From: Chryseobacterium ginsenosidimutans
Lineage (GTDB): Bacteria; Bacteroidota; Bacteroidia; Flavobacteriales; Weeksellaceae
Assembly: GCF_024807225.1 (NCBI RefSeq)
Contig: NZ_JANUCO010000001.1
Coordinates: forward strand, 2,356,001 to 2,420,000
Direction: 5' to 3'
Length of the DNA stretch: 64,000 nucleotides
Shown here: one piece after another, positions 1 through 8,912 of the stretch
Layout of the letters: each line of letters begins with the position of its first letter
Position numbering within the stretch: the first letter of the stretch is position 1
Position numbers and translations under genes: made by a program
The notes under the pieces: model-generated
Told to the model about the DNA's origin: nothing
The model's input: the letters and a program-made list of their open reading frames with translations, nothing else
Database searches by the model: none

Positions 1-200
1 CTGTAAAGACAGTATCTGACCTTTTCTTGCCCATTGCCGGAAAGATACTGGAAATTAACCCCAAATTAGAAATAAATTCTGAACTGGTAAACTCTGACCC
101 TTATGGAGAAGGATGGATGATTAAAATAAAAATTGCGAATCTTTTTGATATGGAATGGCTGTTGAGACCTGACACGTATACATGTTTAATAGGATTATAA
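1..200 (+). CDS. gcvH: Glycine cleavage system H protein, C-terminal part
   Basis: The left edge cuts this gene; 65 codons remain in the frame that starts at base 3. GcvH carries the lipoyl arm that shuttles the aminomethyl group between GcvP, GcvT and lipoamide dehydrogenase. The visible part begins VKTVSDLFLPIAG, where the K matches the lipoyl-lysine of the family, and later has the conserved NSDPYGEGWM segment. Two TAA codons separate it from the GcvT gene 4 bases downstream, so the two are very probably co-transcribed. Sure of the family. Confidence 0.85.
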   Translation, partial: VKTVSDLFLPIAGKILEINPKLEINSELVNSDPYGEGWMIKIKIANLFDMEWLLRPDTYTCLIGL

Positions 201-203
201 TAA

Positions 204-1301
204 ATGACAACTAAAAAACTAAAGAAAACGGCATTTAATGCGATGCATCATGTTCTTGGAGGGAAAATGATTGAATATGCCGGGTATGAAATGCCTGTTC
301 AGTACAAAGGAGTCACTCATGAACATGAAATGGTAAGACGTGGTATTGGAGTTTTTGACGTTTCTCATATGGGCGAGATTTCAATACAGGGAAAAGGTTC
401 TTTGGAATTAATCCAAAAAATCACTTCTAACGATGTATCAAAGCTTTATCCGGGAAAAGTACAATACAGCTGTATGCCCAATGATATCGGCGGACTTATT
501 GATGATTTGCTGGTATATAAAATAAGCAAAAACGATTATCTGCTGGTAGTTAACGCCTCCAACATACAAAAAGATTTGGATTGGATCAAAAGACATAATT
601 CTTTTGGAGCAGAAGTAACCAATATTTCAGATTCAGTTTCTTTATTGGCCGTTCAGGGACCGAAATCGGTAGAAGTCTTACAAAAGCTGACGGATATTAA
701 TTTAAAAGAACTAGAATCTTATACTTTCACCATCGGTGAATTCGCCTATATTCCGAATGTTCTAATCTCAGCAACAGGATATACAGGAGAATCAGGATTT
801 GAAATCTATGTAGAAAATAAATATGCAGCCCATTTATGGGGAGCTATATTTGGAGCGGGAAAAGAGGAAGGTATTGAGCCAATAGGATTGGCTGCAAGAA
901 ATACACTGCGTCTTGAAATGGGGTATTGCCTTTATGGAAATGATATTAATGATTTTACTTCACCATTGGAAGCTGGCCTGGGTGGGATAACAAAATTTAC
1001 TAAAGATTTTGTTTATAGTGGATTCTTAAAAATTCAAAAAGAAAAAGGAGTTACTAAAAAGCTGGTTGGTTTTGAAATTGAAGACAAAGGGATTCCTCGC
1101 CACGGGTATGAAATTTGGGATCATCAGCATCAAATAATTGGAACAGTTACCTCCGGAACGCTCTCCCCTACACTCAAAAAAGGGATAGGGATGGGATATG
1201 TCTGTGTTGAAAATACTAAGCCTGGAAGTGAAGTTTTTATTAATATTAGAAATAAACCCGTTAAGGCTGTTGTTGTTGCGGTTCCATTTGTTAAAAAATA
1301 G
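204..1301 (+). CDS. gcvT: Aminomethyltransferase (glycine cleavage T protein)
   Basis: 365 residues, the normal length for GcvT. It moves the methylene group from the aminomethyl-lipoyl arm of GcvH to tetrahydrofolate and releases ammonia. The N-terminus has the family pattern YAGYEMPVQY, then VFDVSHMGEI, a GYTGESGFEIY segment near residue 192 and GLAARNTLRLEMGYCLYGND near residue 230. It lies 4 bases after a gcvH end and just before a second GcvH-like gene. A lone gcvT in this phylum is common; here it sits with a lipid-type synthase, so it may be a dedicated paralogue rather than the housekeeping copy. That last point is inference. Confidence 0.88.
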   Translation: MTTKKLKKTAFNAMHHVLGGKMIEYAGYEMPVQYKGVTHEHEMVRRGIGVFDVSHMGEISIQGKGSLELIQKITSNDVSKLYPGKVQYSCMPNDIGGLIDDLLVYKISKNDYLLVVNASNIQKDLDWIKRHNSFGAEVTNISDSVSLLAVQGPKSVEVLQKLTDINLKELESYTFTIGEFAYIPNVLISATGYTGESGFEIYVENKYAAHLWGAIFGAGKEEGIEPIGLAARNTLRLEMGYCLYGNDINDFTSPLEAGLGGITKFTKDFVYSGFLKIQKEKGVTKKLVGFEIEDKGIPRHGYEIWDHQHQIIGTVTSGTLSPTLKKGIGMGYVCVENTKPGSEVFINIRNKPVKAVVVAVPFVKK

Positions 1302-1314
1302 ATTAACTCATTGT

Positions 1315-1683
1315 ATGCTTGTTCCCAAAAATCTTTATTATACTGAAAATCATTTATGGTTAAGAAAAATAGGATTATATGATTTCTGTATAGGTATTAC
1401 AGATTTTGCTCAAAAGGAGATAGGAGAAATTCACCTGATTGAATTTAGCCCGCAAGAAGCCATAAGAAAAGAAGATCCTTGGGGAGCTGTTTATGGAATT
1501 AATAAGACTTTTCAGCTCTTAGCTCCCTGTGATTGTAAAATTATGGAAGTAAATCAAAATGCAACCCTAAAGCCTTCGCATATTAACACAGATCCTTATA
1601 ACTGCTGGCTTTTTATTCTTTCAACCCATATCTCAACGGATGAATTTTTAACGTATAATGATTATAGAGAAATAACAAAATGA
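1315..1683 (+). CDS. GcvH-like protein lacking a normally placed lipoyl-lysine
   Basis: 122 residues from the ATG at 1315; an upstream extension in this frame would overlap gcvT and looks unlike protein. The fold signature of GcvH is visible: YTENHLWLR at the start, GITDFAQKEIGEI, and LAPCDCKIMEVN. When the PxxxKIxExN ends are aligned with the gcvH copy at the left edge, the lipoyl-lysine position falls on Asn; the nearest Lys (INKTF) is one residue nearer the Pro than in normal GcvH. It may therefore not be lipoylated in the usual way. Its stop overlaps the next start (ATGA), so translation is probably coupled to the methyltransferase gene. Function unknown. Confidence 0.7.
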   Translation: MLVPKNLYYTENHLWLRKIGLYDFCIGITDFAQKEIGEIHLIEFSPQEAIRKEDPWGAVYGINKTFQLLAPCDCKIMEVNQNATLKPSHINTDPYNCWLFILSTHISTDEFLTYNDYREITK

Positions 1684-2276
1684 TTTTTAAACAGCTTAGA
1701 CAGAATATTGATGTAAAGGATGCCGTTTTTAATGAAATATATCCTTCGAATATACAGGCAGTAGCAGAAAAACACTGGACTCCCGTTGCAGTTGCTAAAA
1801 TGGCAGCAGAATACTTGGCGGAAAAATCGGGTAAGAAGGTACTTGATATTGGTGCGGGTGCAGGAAAGTTTTGTCTAGTGGGTGCAGCTTCTACAGAGGG
1901 ATTTTTTTATGGAGTGGAGCAGAGATCTTCCCTGACTAAAATATCAAGGAAAATAGCAGACCGGCATAATATCAAGAATGTAAAATTTATCAATTCCAAT
2001 ATCAATGAAATTTGCTTTTCTGATTATGAATCCTTCTATTTTTTTAATTCCTTTTTTGAAAATATAGATACTTCATCTCCGATTGACAAGACAATACTTC
2101 CTGACAGTGAATTATATCATTCTTATTCAGATTATGTAAAAGAACAATTAAATAAAACTCCCGTTGGAACCCGCTTAGTTACGTATTGGAGTAAATGGGA
2201 CGAAATCCCGAGGAACTTTGACTTGGTAGATTCTGCCTGCAATGGATTTTTAAGTTTTTGGAAAAAAGTATCTTAA
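1680..2276 (+). CDS. Class I SAM-dependent methyltransferase-like protein
   Basis: 198 residues. A Rossmann-type motif I, VLDIGAGAGKF (about residues 55-65), followed by an acidic VEQRSS segment about 25 residues on, indicates an S-adenosylmethionine binding fold. The substrate cannot be told. The start overlaps the preceding stop by four bases (ATGA), and the downstream synthase follows closely, so it belongs to the same operon. It is short for a methyltransferase but appears complete, ending in a normal stop. Confidence 0.65.
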   Translation: MIFKQLRQNIDVKDAVFNEIYPSNIQAVAEKHWTPVAVAKMAAEYLAEKSGKKVLDIGAGAGKFCLVGAASTEGFFYGVEQRSSLTKISRKIADRHNIKNVKFINSNINEICFSDYESFYFFNSFFENIDTSSPIDKTILPDSELYHSYSDYVKEQLNKTPVGTRLVTYWSKWDEIPRNFDLVDSACNGFLSFWKKVS

Positions 2277-2376
2277 CTCAGTTTTGGAAAAGATAAACTC
2301 CATTTTCTCTCTTAAAGAAAACTATCTGAAACTATTAATTCAAAGTAATTATAATTATAAAAACATTTTTCAAGAA

Positions 2377-3639
2377 ATGAATATAGTAGATAAAATAAAA
2401 ACCCGTCTTGGCCCTCTGGGAAATCATGCTCATTATGCACACGGATATTATGCCTATCCCACGCTTGAAGGAGAGATTGGTAATAGCATGTTTTTTAATG
2501 GAAAGAAAAAACTGGTTTGGAGTCTGAATAATTATTTAGGCTTGGCTAATCATCCTGAAGTTAGACAGGCGGATATTGAAGGAACCAGGAACTATGGTCT
2601 TGCTTATCCTATGGGAGCAAGGATGATGAGTGGAAATACGAAGTTGCATGAAGAATTTGAAGAAAAAATAGCCGATTATGTTCAGAAAGAAGATGCCTTT
2701 TTACTAAATTACGGTTATCAGGGGATGGTATCAATCATTGATAGTTTGGTGGATCGAAAGGATGTAATTGTTTATGATGCTGAATCCCATGCTTGTATTA
2801 TTGATGGAATACGTTTGCATCTGGGGAAACATTTTGTTTTTAAGCACAATGATATAGAGAATTGTGAGAAGCAATTGGAACGCGCAAACAAAATAGTATC
2901 TGAAACAAAAGGAGCCATATTGGTGATAACAGAAGGTGTTTTTGGAATGCGTGGAGATCAGGGAAAACTGAAAGAGGTTGTTGCTCTGAAGAAAAAGTTT
3001 AACTTTTCTTTATTGGTAGATGATGCTCATGGTATTGGTTGCTTAGGAAAGACTGGAGCAGGCACGGGTGAAGAGCAAGAGGTGCAAGATGGCATCGATT
3101 TTTATTTTGGAACGTTTGCAAAATCATTTGCTGGTATTGGAGCTTTTATTGCCAGTACGAAAGAAACAATCTCATTTCTAAAGTATAATATGCGGTCTCA
3201 AATATTTGCTAAAGCATTACCAATGCCGATGGTATTCGGTGCTTTAAAAAGATTGGAATTAATGCGTACAACACCAGAACTTAGAGAAAAGCTTTGGAAA
3301 ATAACCCACAGTTTACAAAAAGGCTTAACTAAAGCAGGTTTTGATATTGGTAATACAAATTCTCCGGTAACCCCAGTTTATCTCAATGGAACTATAGAAG
3401 AAGCGACAGCGTTGGTTCGGGATTTACGCGAAACCCACCAGCTGTTTTGCTCTATGGTGGTTTATCCTGTTGTACCGAAAGGAATAATCATTTTACGATT
3501 GATTCCTACTGCTGTTCATACTTTGGAAGATGTAGAAACGACAATTGCTGTATTTAAAGAAATCAGAGCTAACTTAAACTCCGGTTATTATAAACAGCAA
3601 TCCGGAAATAGTAATACATTAGAAGCGAAAACAATTTAA
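2377..3639 (+). CDS. PLP-dependent alpha-oxoamine synthase (serine palmitoyltransferase-like)
   Basis: 420 residues from the first ATG; an earlier TTG at 2284 would add 31 residues that look unrelated to the family. The enzyme class joins an amino acid to an acyl thioester with loss of CO2. Features: LGPLGNHAHYAHGYY near the start, WSLNNYLGLANHPEVR, PMGARMMSGNTKLHEE, LLVDDAHGIG (PLP-contacting Asp/His) and TFAKSFAG with the Schiff-base lysine at about residue 249. The close match in motif spacing is to Bacteroidota enzymes called serine palmitoyltransferase; cysteate acyltransferase for sulfonolipids, or AONS, are alternatives. It ends the gcvT cluster, ahead of a strong terminator. Confidence 0.75.
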   Translation: MNIVDKIKTRLGPLGNHAHYAHGYYAYPTLEGEIGNSMFFNGKKKLVWSLNNYLGLANHPEVRQADIEGTRNYGLAYPMGARMMSGNTKLHEEFEEKIADYVQKEDAFLLNYGYQGMVSIIDSLVDRKDVIVYDAESHACIIDGIRLHLGKHFVFKHNDIENCEKQLERANKIVSETKGAILVITEGVFGMRGDQGKLKEVVALKKKFNFSLLVDDAHGIGCLGKTGAGTGEEQEVQDGIDFYFGTFAKSFAGIGAFIASTKETISFLKYNMRSQIFAKALPMPMVFGALKRLELMRTTPELREKLWKITHSLQKGLTKAGFDIGNTNSPVTPVYLNGTIEEATALVRDLRETHQLFCSMVVYPVVPKGIIILRLIPTAVHTLEDVETTIAVFKEIRANLNSGYYKQQSGNSNTLEAKTI

Positions 3640-3725
3640 GCAAATGTCTATATATTGTAATCTTTACTAAAAGTATTATTTTATAAACTGAAATACATGG
3701 TCTGAATATTATGTATATTTTTTTT

Positions 3726-3759
3726 GGTATTACTATATTTTGTAGTAATACCTTTTTTT
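3726..3759 (+). terminator. Intrinsic terminator after the synthase gene
   Basis: A perfect 10-bp stem (GGTATTACTA with TAGTAATACC) around a 7-base loop, followed by seven T. It closes the gcv/synthase operon. Confidence 0.85.
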
Positions 3760-3864
3760 GTGGTTATTGAATAAATGTTTCTCCCACATGAGCTGTACAA
3801 AAATCTCTTGGTAACCTTTAATAAATAGAGAAATTTTATCTTAAAAGAGTGTAAATTAAAACAT

Positions 3865-4624
3865 TTATCTAATAAAGATGTGGATGTTAAAATAGCAGAA
3901 GGTTTTAAAACATTTTTGTTGTCTTCAGCTAAGTCTAATGAAAAGAAAAACGTAATTTCAAGAAATACAGCCTCTACCTATTTTCCCATCTTTAAAGCTT
4001 TTTTAAAACAGGCTTTTATTGACGACAACATTACTTCCGATCTTTCTGCAAAAATAAAGGAATTTCTAAACAGCAGTTAAGACGTGAGTATTTGATAATA
4101 TCTGCTTAATAAGCTCGTGAAGACTTCCTTTAGGAATAATGTTATAAAAAGGACTGCTTTATTTTCAGCTGTTACTGGATTACGACATTATGATATTCAA
4201 AAACTGCGATGCGAAGAGATCAGTTTTGATGATCAGCAGATACGGGTAAATTTTACCAAAAAAAAGAAAGGCAGTTGAATATATGCTAATCTCAAAGCAC
4301 GATTTTGACTTATGTGGAAAACCAGACCATCCACAAAGTCTTGTTTTTGAAGGCTTGCCGGATCCGTCATGGATTTCCCGACCGCTAAAAATGGAGTGAG
4401 TCAGCAGGCATTAGTAAGTACATAACGTTTCATTTTTTTCGCTACACGTTTCCTACCTTACCGCTTAAAAAAGGAACAGATATTTATATGGTAAGTAAAA
4501 TGCTGGGACACACTGATGTCAAAACGGCCCAAATCTATGCAAAAGTCGTTGATGAAAAGAAAAATACTGCTGCAAGTGCGATAGTACTGGAGGAGTATTA
4601 CGTAGATAAAACTATCAATTTATG
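3865..4624 (+). pseudogene. Tyrosine recombinase (integrase), decayed
   Basis: Pieces of a Bacteroidota-type tyrosine integrase lie in different frames. An open piece at 3880-4080 is a core-binding (SAM-like) domain, with NTASTYFPIFKAFLKQAF. Later pieces show AVTGLRHYDIQKLR (the first catalytic Arg), HFFRYTF (the H-x-x-R box with Phe replacing Asp/His) and MLGHTDVKTAQIYAKV (the tail with the catalytic Tyr). Stops and frameshifts at about 4080-4140, 4277 and 4400 split it, so it is inactive. It shows that an integrative element once sat here. The excisionase-like remnant that follows belongs with it. Confidence 0.8.
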
Positions 4625-4642
4625 ATTTAAAAGATTCGCGCT

Positions 4643-4926
4643 ATGGATGCCAATGATGTTAACTTTAATAACCTGCCCAAAATGGTATCGTATCTCATTT
4701 CAGAAATGGTAGAGTTGAAATTATTACTCAATAATCAAACTGATCCTGCGGTTCCTGTTAAGATTACAACGGGTAAGAAACAGAAAAATTCCCTGCTATA
4801 AAAATGGTAAGAAATTGTATTTTTTCGAAAACGAGATAATTGATTGGAGCTGTTGTGGTAAAAAAGACCTTACAAGAAATTGATCAAGAGACAAAAAGTA
4901 ATTTCAAAAAAAAATATAGCTTGTGA
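4643..4926 (+). pseudogene. Helix-turn-helix (excisionase-like) protein, decayed
   Basis: The ATG at 4643 opens a 52-codon frame, NFNNLPKMVSYLISEMVELK, which resembles the N-terminal coil of the small HTH proteins that accompany integrases in this phylum. After its stop, other frames give KKLYFFENEIIDW and KKTLQEIDQE, matching the usual end of such proteins. The central HTH itself is missing, so an internal deletion and frameshifts are likely. It lies 18 bases after the integrase remnant. Confidence 0.6.
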
Positions 4927-5209
4927 GACTGAGGAACAGAAATAAGGGCTGATGAAATGATATAGTGACAAATTCATTTTTTAGAGAGACATCAGCGTTT
5001 TCGATTTTAGCATTAATTATCCGTATTATTTTAGAATTGCCTGTAAATTTGGCTTTTGTTTTTTTATCAATATACACATAGGATTTTCATTTTTAATCCG
5101 TGATATAATGAATGGTTCTTCATTTCTGGATAAAATTATGTAAGAGGAACAATACATTATTAAGGAAAAGAGATGAAAAGTGTAAAAGATAAAGAGCAGA
5201 ACAATGGAA
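4927..5209. other. Intergenic stretch without a recognisable gene
   Basis: AT-rich, with stops in all frames. Nothing recognisable apart from its place between the integrase remnants and the XRE regulator. Confidence 0.6.
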
Positions 5210-5245
5210 TTAATAAGGCTTTTTCAAATGAAACAGCCTTATTAA
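5210..5245 (-). terminator. Stem-loop at the end of the XRE regulator gene
   Basis: An 11-bp inverted repeat (TTAATAAGGCT / AGCCTTATTAA) with a 14-base loop sits just past the stop of the minus-strand regulator. The T-tract is weak, so termination is likely but not certain. Confidence 0.5.
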
Positions 5246-5255
5246 TTATAGTTTC

Positions 5256-5546
5256 TTATAGATATTCTTTAGGTATAGAAATATTATTCTTTTTCATATG
5301 CTCTAAAAGCCCATGGTATTTATCTTCAAAATCATCGGTACATTTATGAGAAATACTGCATATTTCGGAAGGTTTAATTTCAAGAATATCTGAGATCTTC
5401 GTAAGGGTTTCAAGATTTATCTTCACTTTAGAATTTTCGATATCAGAATACGCTTTTTGTGAAATTCCCATTTCGAAAGCCATATATTCCTGAGTAAAAT
5501 CCTTACTTCTCCTCATTTTCCTGATATTTTGTCCACATATTTTCAT
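5256..5546 (-). CDS. XRE-family helix-turn-helix regulator
   Basis: 96 residues from the first ATG. A Cro/C1-type HTH fills residues 3-60: FTQEYMAFEMGISQKAYSDIENSK, then LETLTKISDILEIKPSEI. The reading frame stays open upstream to a TTG at 5606, but that codon lies inside a -7 promoter box, so the ATG at 5546 is taken as the start. The C-terminal ~30 residues are charged and of unknown role. It faces away from the oxidase operon. Its target is not evident. Confidence 0.75.
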   Translation of the reverse strand: MKICGQNIRKMRRSKDFTQEYMAFEMGISQKAYSDIENSKVKINLETLTKISDILEIKPSEICSISHKCTDDFEDKYHGLLEHMKKNNISIPKEYL

Positions 5547-5603
5547 CTCTTTTGGCTTTAGTAGTTTTCGGTATATTTTAGAAGTATATCTATTAGACTT
5601 ACC

Positions 5604-5611
5604 CAAAGTTA
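5604..5611 (-). promoter_or_regulatory. -7 box (TAACTTTG) for the XRE regulator
   Basis: Read on the minus strand, the octamer fits TAnnTTTG exactly. A TTTTG lies 14 bases upstream, shorter than the usual spacing, so only the -7 element is well supported. Confidence 0.45.
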
Positions 5612-5729
5612 GTGAATACCTTTGTCAAAACATTATCATAGTACATGATATTTAAAACCTGAGTTAAAAATTTACTTATAAACTTTTGTTTTAACGAAAA
5701 ATATCACCTCAGTACAATACATAGGAATT

Positions 5730-8009
5730 ATGGAGACGCAACAATTTAATTATGACAATAATATTGTCAGAGCATTTCTCTATGCTACAATTGCATTCGG
5801 TATAGTCGGTTTTTTACTCGGACTTACCGCTGCGCTGATGCTTTTTTATCCTGAACTTCCGGAATTTTTATTCGGAACAGATGATACAACCATTAAAAGT
5901 TTGGCATCTGGAAATATTCAGGGATTGATTAATACACAAGGAGCTTTAGGCTTCGGAAGGATCAGAATGTTGCATACGAGTGCAGTAATTTTTGCATTTG
6001 TCTGTAATTCCTTTTTCTGTGGTGCTTATTATAGTATGCAGCGATTATTAAAGACAAGAATGTACAGCGATACCTTATCTTGGATTCACTTCTGGACTTG
6101 GCAAATTATGATTATTTCTGTAGTCATCACTTTCTTAATGGGAATCAATACATCAAAAGAATATGCAGAACACGAATGGCCGATTGATATTTTAATTACC
6201 ATTTCGTGGGTAGTTTTCGGGATCAATATGTTCGGAACGATAGCGAAAAGAAGAGTGAGACACCTTTACGTAGCCATTTGGTTTTACATGGGAACATGGC
6301 TTGCTGTAGCAATGCTTCATATCTTTAATAATCTTGAAATCCCGTTATCTTTCACTTCATGGAAATCATATTCTGTGTACGCAGGAGCGAAAGATGCGTT
6401 GGTTCAGTGGTGGTACGGTCACAATGCGGTTGCTTTTGTCTTGACGACTCCGGTTTTAGGGTTAATGTATTATTTCTTACCAAAAGCTGCGGACAGACCC
6501 GTATTTTCCTATAAATTATCAATTATTCACTTCTGGTCTTTGATCTTCGTTTACCTGTGGGCAGGACCGCATCACTTACAATATACTGCTCTTCCGGCAT
6601 GGGCTCAAGCGGTGGGAACAGGTTTCTCCATTATGTTGATCGCTCCATCTTGGGGAGGAATGTTGAATGGACTTTTAACTTTAAGAGGAGCTTGGGATAA
6701 AGTAAGAGAAAATCCGATCTTGAAATTCTTTGTTGTAGCTGTGACTTGCTATGGTATGGCAACATTTGAAGGACCGCTTTTAGCAACAAAATCTTTAAAT
6801 AAAATTGGTCATTACACAGACTGGGTTATCGGTCACGTACATATTGGAGCATTGGGATGGAATGGTTTTATGGCGTTCGGTATCGTTTATTATCTTACTC
6901 CTGTAATGTGGAGAACCGAAATTTGGTCAAAAAAATTAGCCAACTGGCATTTTTGGCTGGGAACTTTAGGAATTATTTTCTATGCTGTCCCTATGTATAT
7001 TTCAGGATTCACACAAGGATTAATGTGGAAACAATTCAATCCGGATGGAACTTTAGTTTGGAAAAACTGGCTGGATACGGTAACTGCAATCATTCCATAT
7101 TATAAAATGAGATTTTTGGGAGGTCTGTTTTATCTTTCAGGTGCCATTTTAATGGTTGTAAATGTTATTAAAACCGTCAGAAAAGGGTCATTCCAAAAAA
7201 ATGTTCCGGCGGAAGCTCCAGCTCTGGCAAATATCGGAACTGCCAGAAAAGAAGGCGAAGGAATCCACCTTTGGATCGAGAGAACTCCGAGAATAATGGC
7301 AATACTAGCTTTAATCACAGTCGCTATCGGAGGTTTGGTAGAAATTATTCCCACCTTAACTTTAAAACAAAGTGTTCCTACAATTTCAGCGGTAAAGCCT
7401 TATTCTCCGTTAGAATTAGAAGGCAGGGATTTATACGTTCGCGAAGGCTGTAACGCCTGTCACTCACAAATGATAAGACCTTTCCGTGATGAAATTGTAA
7501 GATTTGAAGGGAAAAACGGACAATACTCTAAAGCTGGAGAATTCATTTATGACAGACCTTTTCTTTGGGGATCAAAAAGAACAGGACCTGATTTACAGAG
7601 AGAAGGAGGAAGAAACCCTGATTCATGGCATTTTAAACACATGTACAACCCGAGAATTACTTCTGCAGGATCAATAATGCCGCGTTTTCCTTGGCTTATC
7701 AAGAATAAATTAGACAAAACGAAAATGGTGGATAAAATGAAATTAATGAAAAATTATTTCGATGTTCCCTATTCAAAAGCTGAGATAGATTCCGCCAATC
7801 AATGGGCAGACAATCAGGCAAAAGGTATTGTACAAAGAATTTACACCGAATCCAATGATGTTAAAGAGCAAATAGAAAAAGATAAAACCACGAAAGGACC
7901 ATCATTCGTTCCGCTTGAGCAAAGAGAAATTGTAGCTATGATCGCTTATCTACAAAGATTGGGAACAGATATCAAAACCACCCAAATTCAAACAGCAAGT
8001 GCAGAATAA
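5730..8009 (+). CDS. ccoNO: cbb3-type cytochrome c oxidase, fused subunits I and II (CcoN-CcoO)
   Basis: 759 residues. The first ~500 form the multi-helix CcoN core that reduces oxygen and pumps protons; haem/copper ligands are visible in LHTSAVIFAF, WYGHNAVAF, WAGPHHLQYT and GHVHIGALGW. After a linker and one more membrane helix (about 525-545) comes the mono-haem CcoO domain, with CNACH at 574-578 and a likely Met ligand in SIMPRFPWL. N-O fusion is known in Bacteroidota. It is followed 15 bases later by ccoP. No ccoQ lies between them and no ccoS, ccoG or ccoH lies nearby, so maturation must be encoded elsewhere. High-affinity respiration is the expected role. Confidence 0.95.
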   Translation: METQQFNYDNNIVRAFLYATIAFGIVGFLLGLTAALMLFYPELPEFLFGTDDTTIKSLASGNIQGLINTQGALGFGRIRMLHTSAVIFAFVCNSFFCGAYYSMQRLLKTRMYSDTLSWIHFWTWQIMIISVVITFLMGINTSKEYAEHEWPIDILITISWVVFGINMFGTIAKRRVRHLYVAIWFYMGTWLAVAMLHIFNNLEIPLSFTSWKSYSVYAGAKDALVQWWYGHNAVAFVLTTPVLGLMYYFLPKAADRPVFSYKLSIIHFWSLIFVYLWAGPHHLQYTALPAWAQAVGTGFSIMLIAPSWGGMLNGLLTLRGAWDKVRENPILKFFVVAVTCYGMATFEGPLLATKSLNKIGHYTDWVIGHVHIGALGWNGFMAFGIVYYLTPVMWRTEIWSKKLANWHFWLGTLGIIFYAVPMYISGFTQGLMWKQFNPDGTLVWKNWLDTVTAIIPYYKMRFLGGLFYLSGAILMVVNVIKTVRKGSFQKNVPAEAPALANIGTARKEGEGIHLWIERTPRIMAILALITVAIGGLVEIIPTLTLKQSVPTISAVKPYSPLELEGRDLYVREGCNACHSQMIRPFRDEIVRFEGKNGQYSKAGEFIYDRPFLWGSKRTGPDLQREGGRNPDSWHFKHMYNPRITSAGSIMPRFPWLIKNKLDKTKMVDKMKLMKNYFDVPYSKAEIDSANQWADNQAKGIVQRIYTESNDVKEQIEKDKTTKGPSFVPLEQREIVAMIAYLQRLGTDIKTTQIQTASAE

Positions 8010-8024
8010 TTTAAATTTATTACA

Positions 8025-8912
8025 ATGAAAACAAGAACTCCCATTTCAGTATACATCCTTCTTACAATAGGTTTGACGATCATGGCGTTCGAAATGTTCG
8101 CACAAGATTCAGGATATTTTTCTTCCCCGTTTTTCTGGGGACTGATGTTAATTGCAATCATTTTGCTATTAATCATGAATTCTATCGGAGATTTAATTGA
8201 AAATCAAAATTTCACCAAATTATCAGATGAAGAAAAAGCAGAATATGTAAAGGATAAAAACACGCCTTATTTTCAGAAACTTTGGAATTCGGCATTCAAA
8301 AAACAGTCGGTGACTGAGGAAAAAGATATTTTAATCGATCATGGTTTCGACGGAATTACAGAGCTTGACAACTCGCTTCCAAAATGGTGGATCGGCTTAT
8401 TTTACTTCGGATGTATTTTCTGTGTGGTGTATTTAACGGCTTTTGCGTTCACCGATTACGCCCATCCTGAAGCTGAATTGAATCATGAAACCAAAACAAT
8501 GCTCGCTTCCATCGAAGAATTTGAAAAAACAGCTCCTCAGATTACTCTCGAAAATGCAAAATACAGCGCAGATAATATCGCAGAAGGTCAGGAATTATTT
8601 AAAACAAACTGCGTAACCTGTCACGGTGAAAACGGAAAAGGTGGAATCGGACCTAATTTAACAGATACTCAATGGATCAACATACAACAAAAAAGCCTTT
8701 TCAAAAATGTAATCTGGATGCTGGAAAACGGTTCGCCTAACAATCCTACAATGCGTCCTTTGATTAAAGAAGGAACGATTACAGGAAGAGATGCAGAGAA
8801 AATTGCAGCTTATATTTATCACATCAATCAGGAAACTGCTCCGATTACTCAGGCTCAAGGTGGTGCAGATCCGCAAGGTGAGGAAGTAAAATGGGAAAAT
8901 GGAAACGACTAA
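8025..8912 (+). CDS. ccoP: cbb3-type cytochrome c oxidase subunit III (CcoP)
   Basis: 295 residues. Two membrane segments near the N-terminus (about 8-27 and 34-51) and another around 120-142 anchor the protein; a CcoP-type N-terminal segment with LPKWWIGLFYF is visible. One c-type haem site is seen, CVTCH at 196-200, with a likely axial Met in NPTMRPL. Proteobacterial CcoP has two haems, so this is a mono-haem form, as in other flavobacterial relatives. It feeds electrons from periplasmic carriers to CcoNO. Starts 15 bases after ccoNO; co-transcription is very likely. Confidence 0.9.
   Translation: MKTRTPISVYILLTIGLTIMAFEMFAQDSGYFSSPFFWGLMLIAIILLLIMNSIGDLIENQNFTKLSDEEKAEYVKDKNTPYFQKLWNSAFKKQSVTEEKDILIDHGFDGITELDNSLPKWWIGLFYFGCIFCVVYLTAFAFTDYAHPEAELNHETKTMLASIEEFEKTAPQITLENAKYSADNIAEGQELFKTNCVTCHGENGKGGIGPNLTDTQWINIQQKSLFKNVIWMLENGSPNNPTMRPLIKEGTITGRDAEKIAAYIYHINQETAPITQAQGGADPQGEEVKWENGND

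Noticed and set aside
1198..1314. Upstream extension of the GcvH-like frame into gcvT
   Set aside because: It overlaps gcvT out of frame and reads as a Leu-rich shadow; the ATG at 1315 fits the GcvH start.
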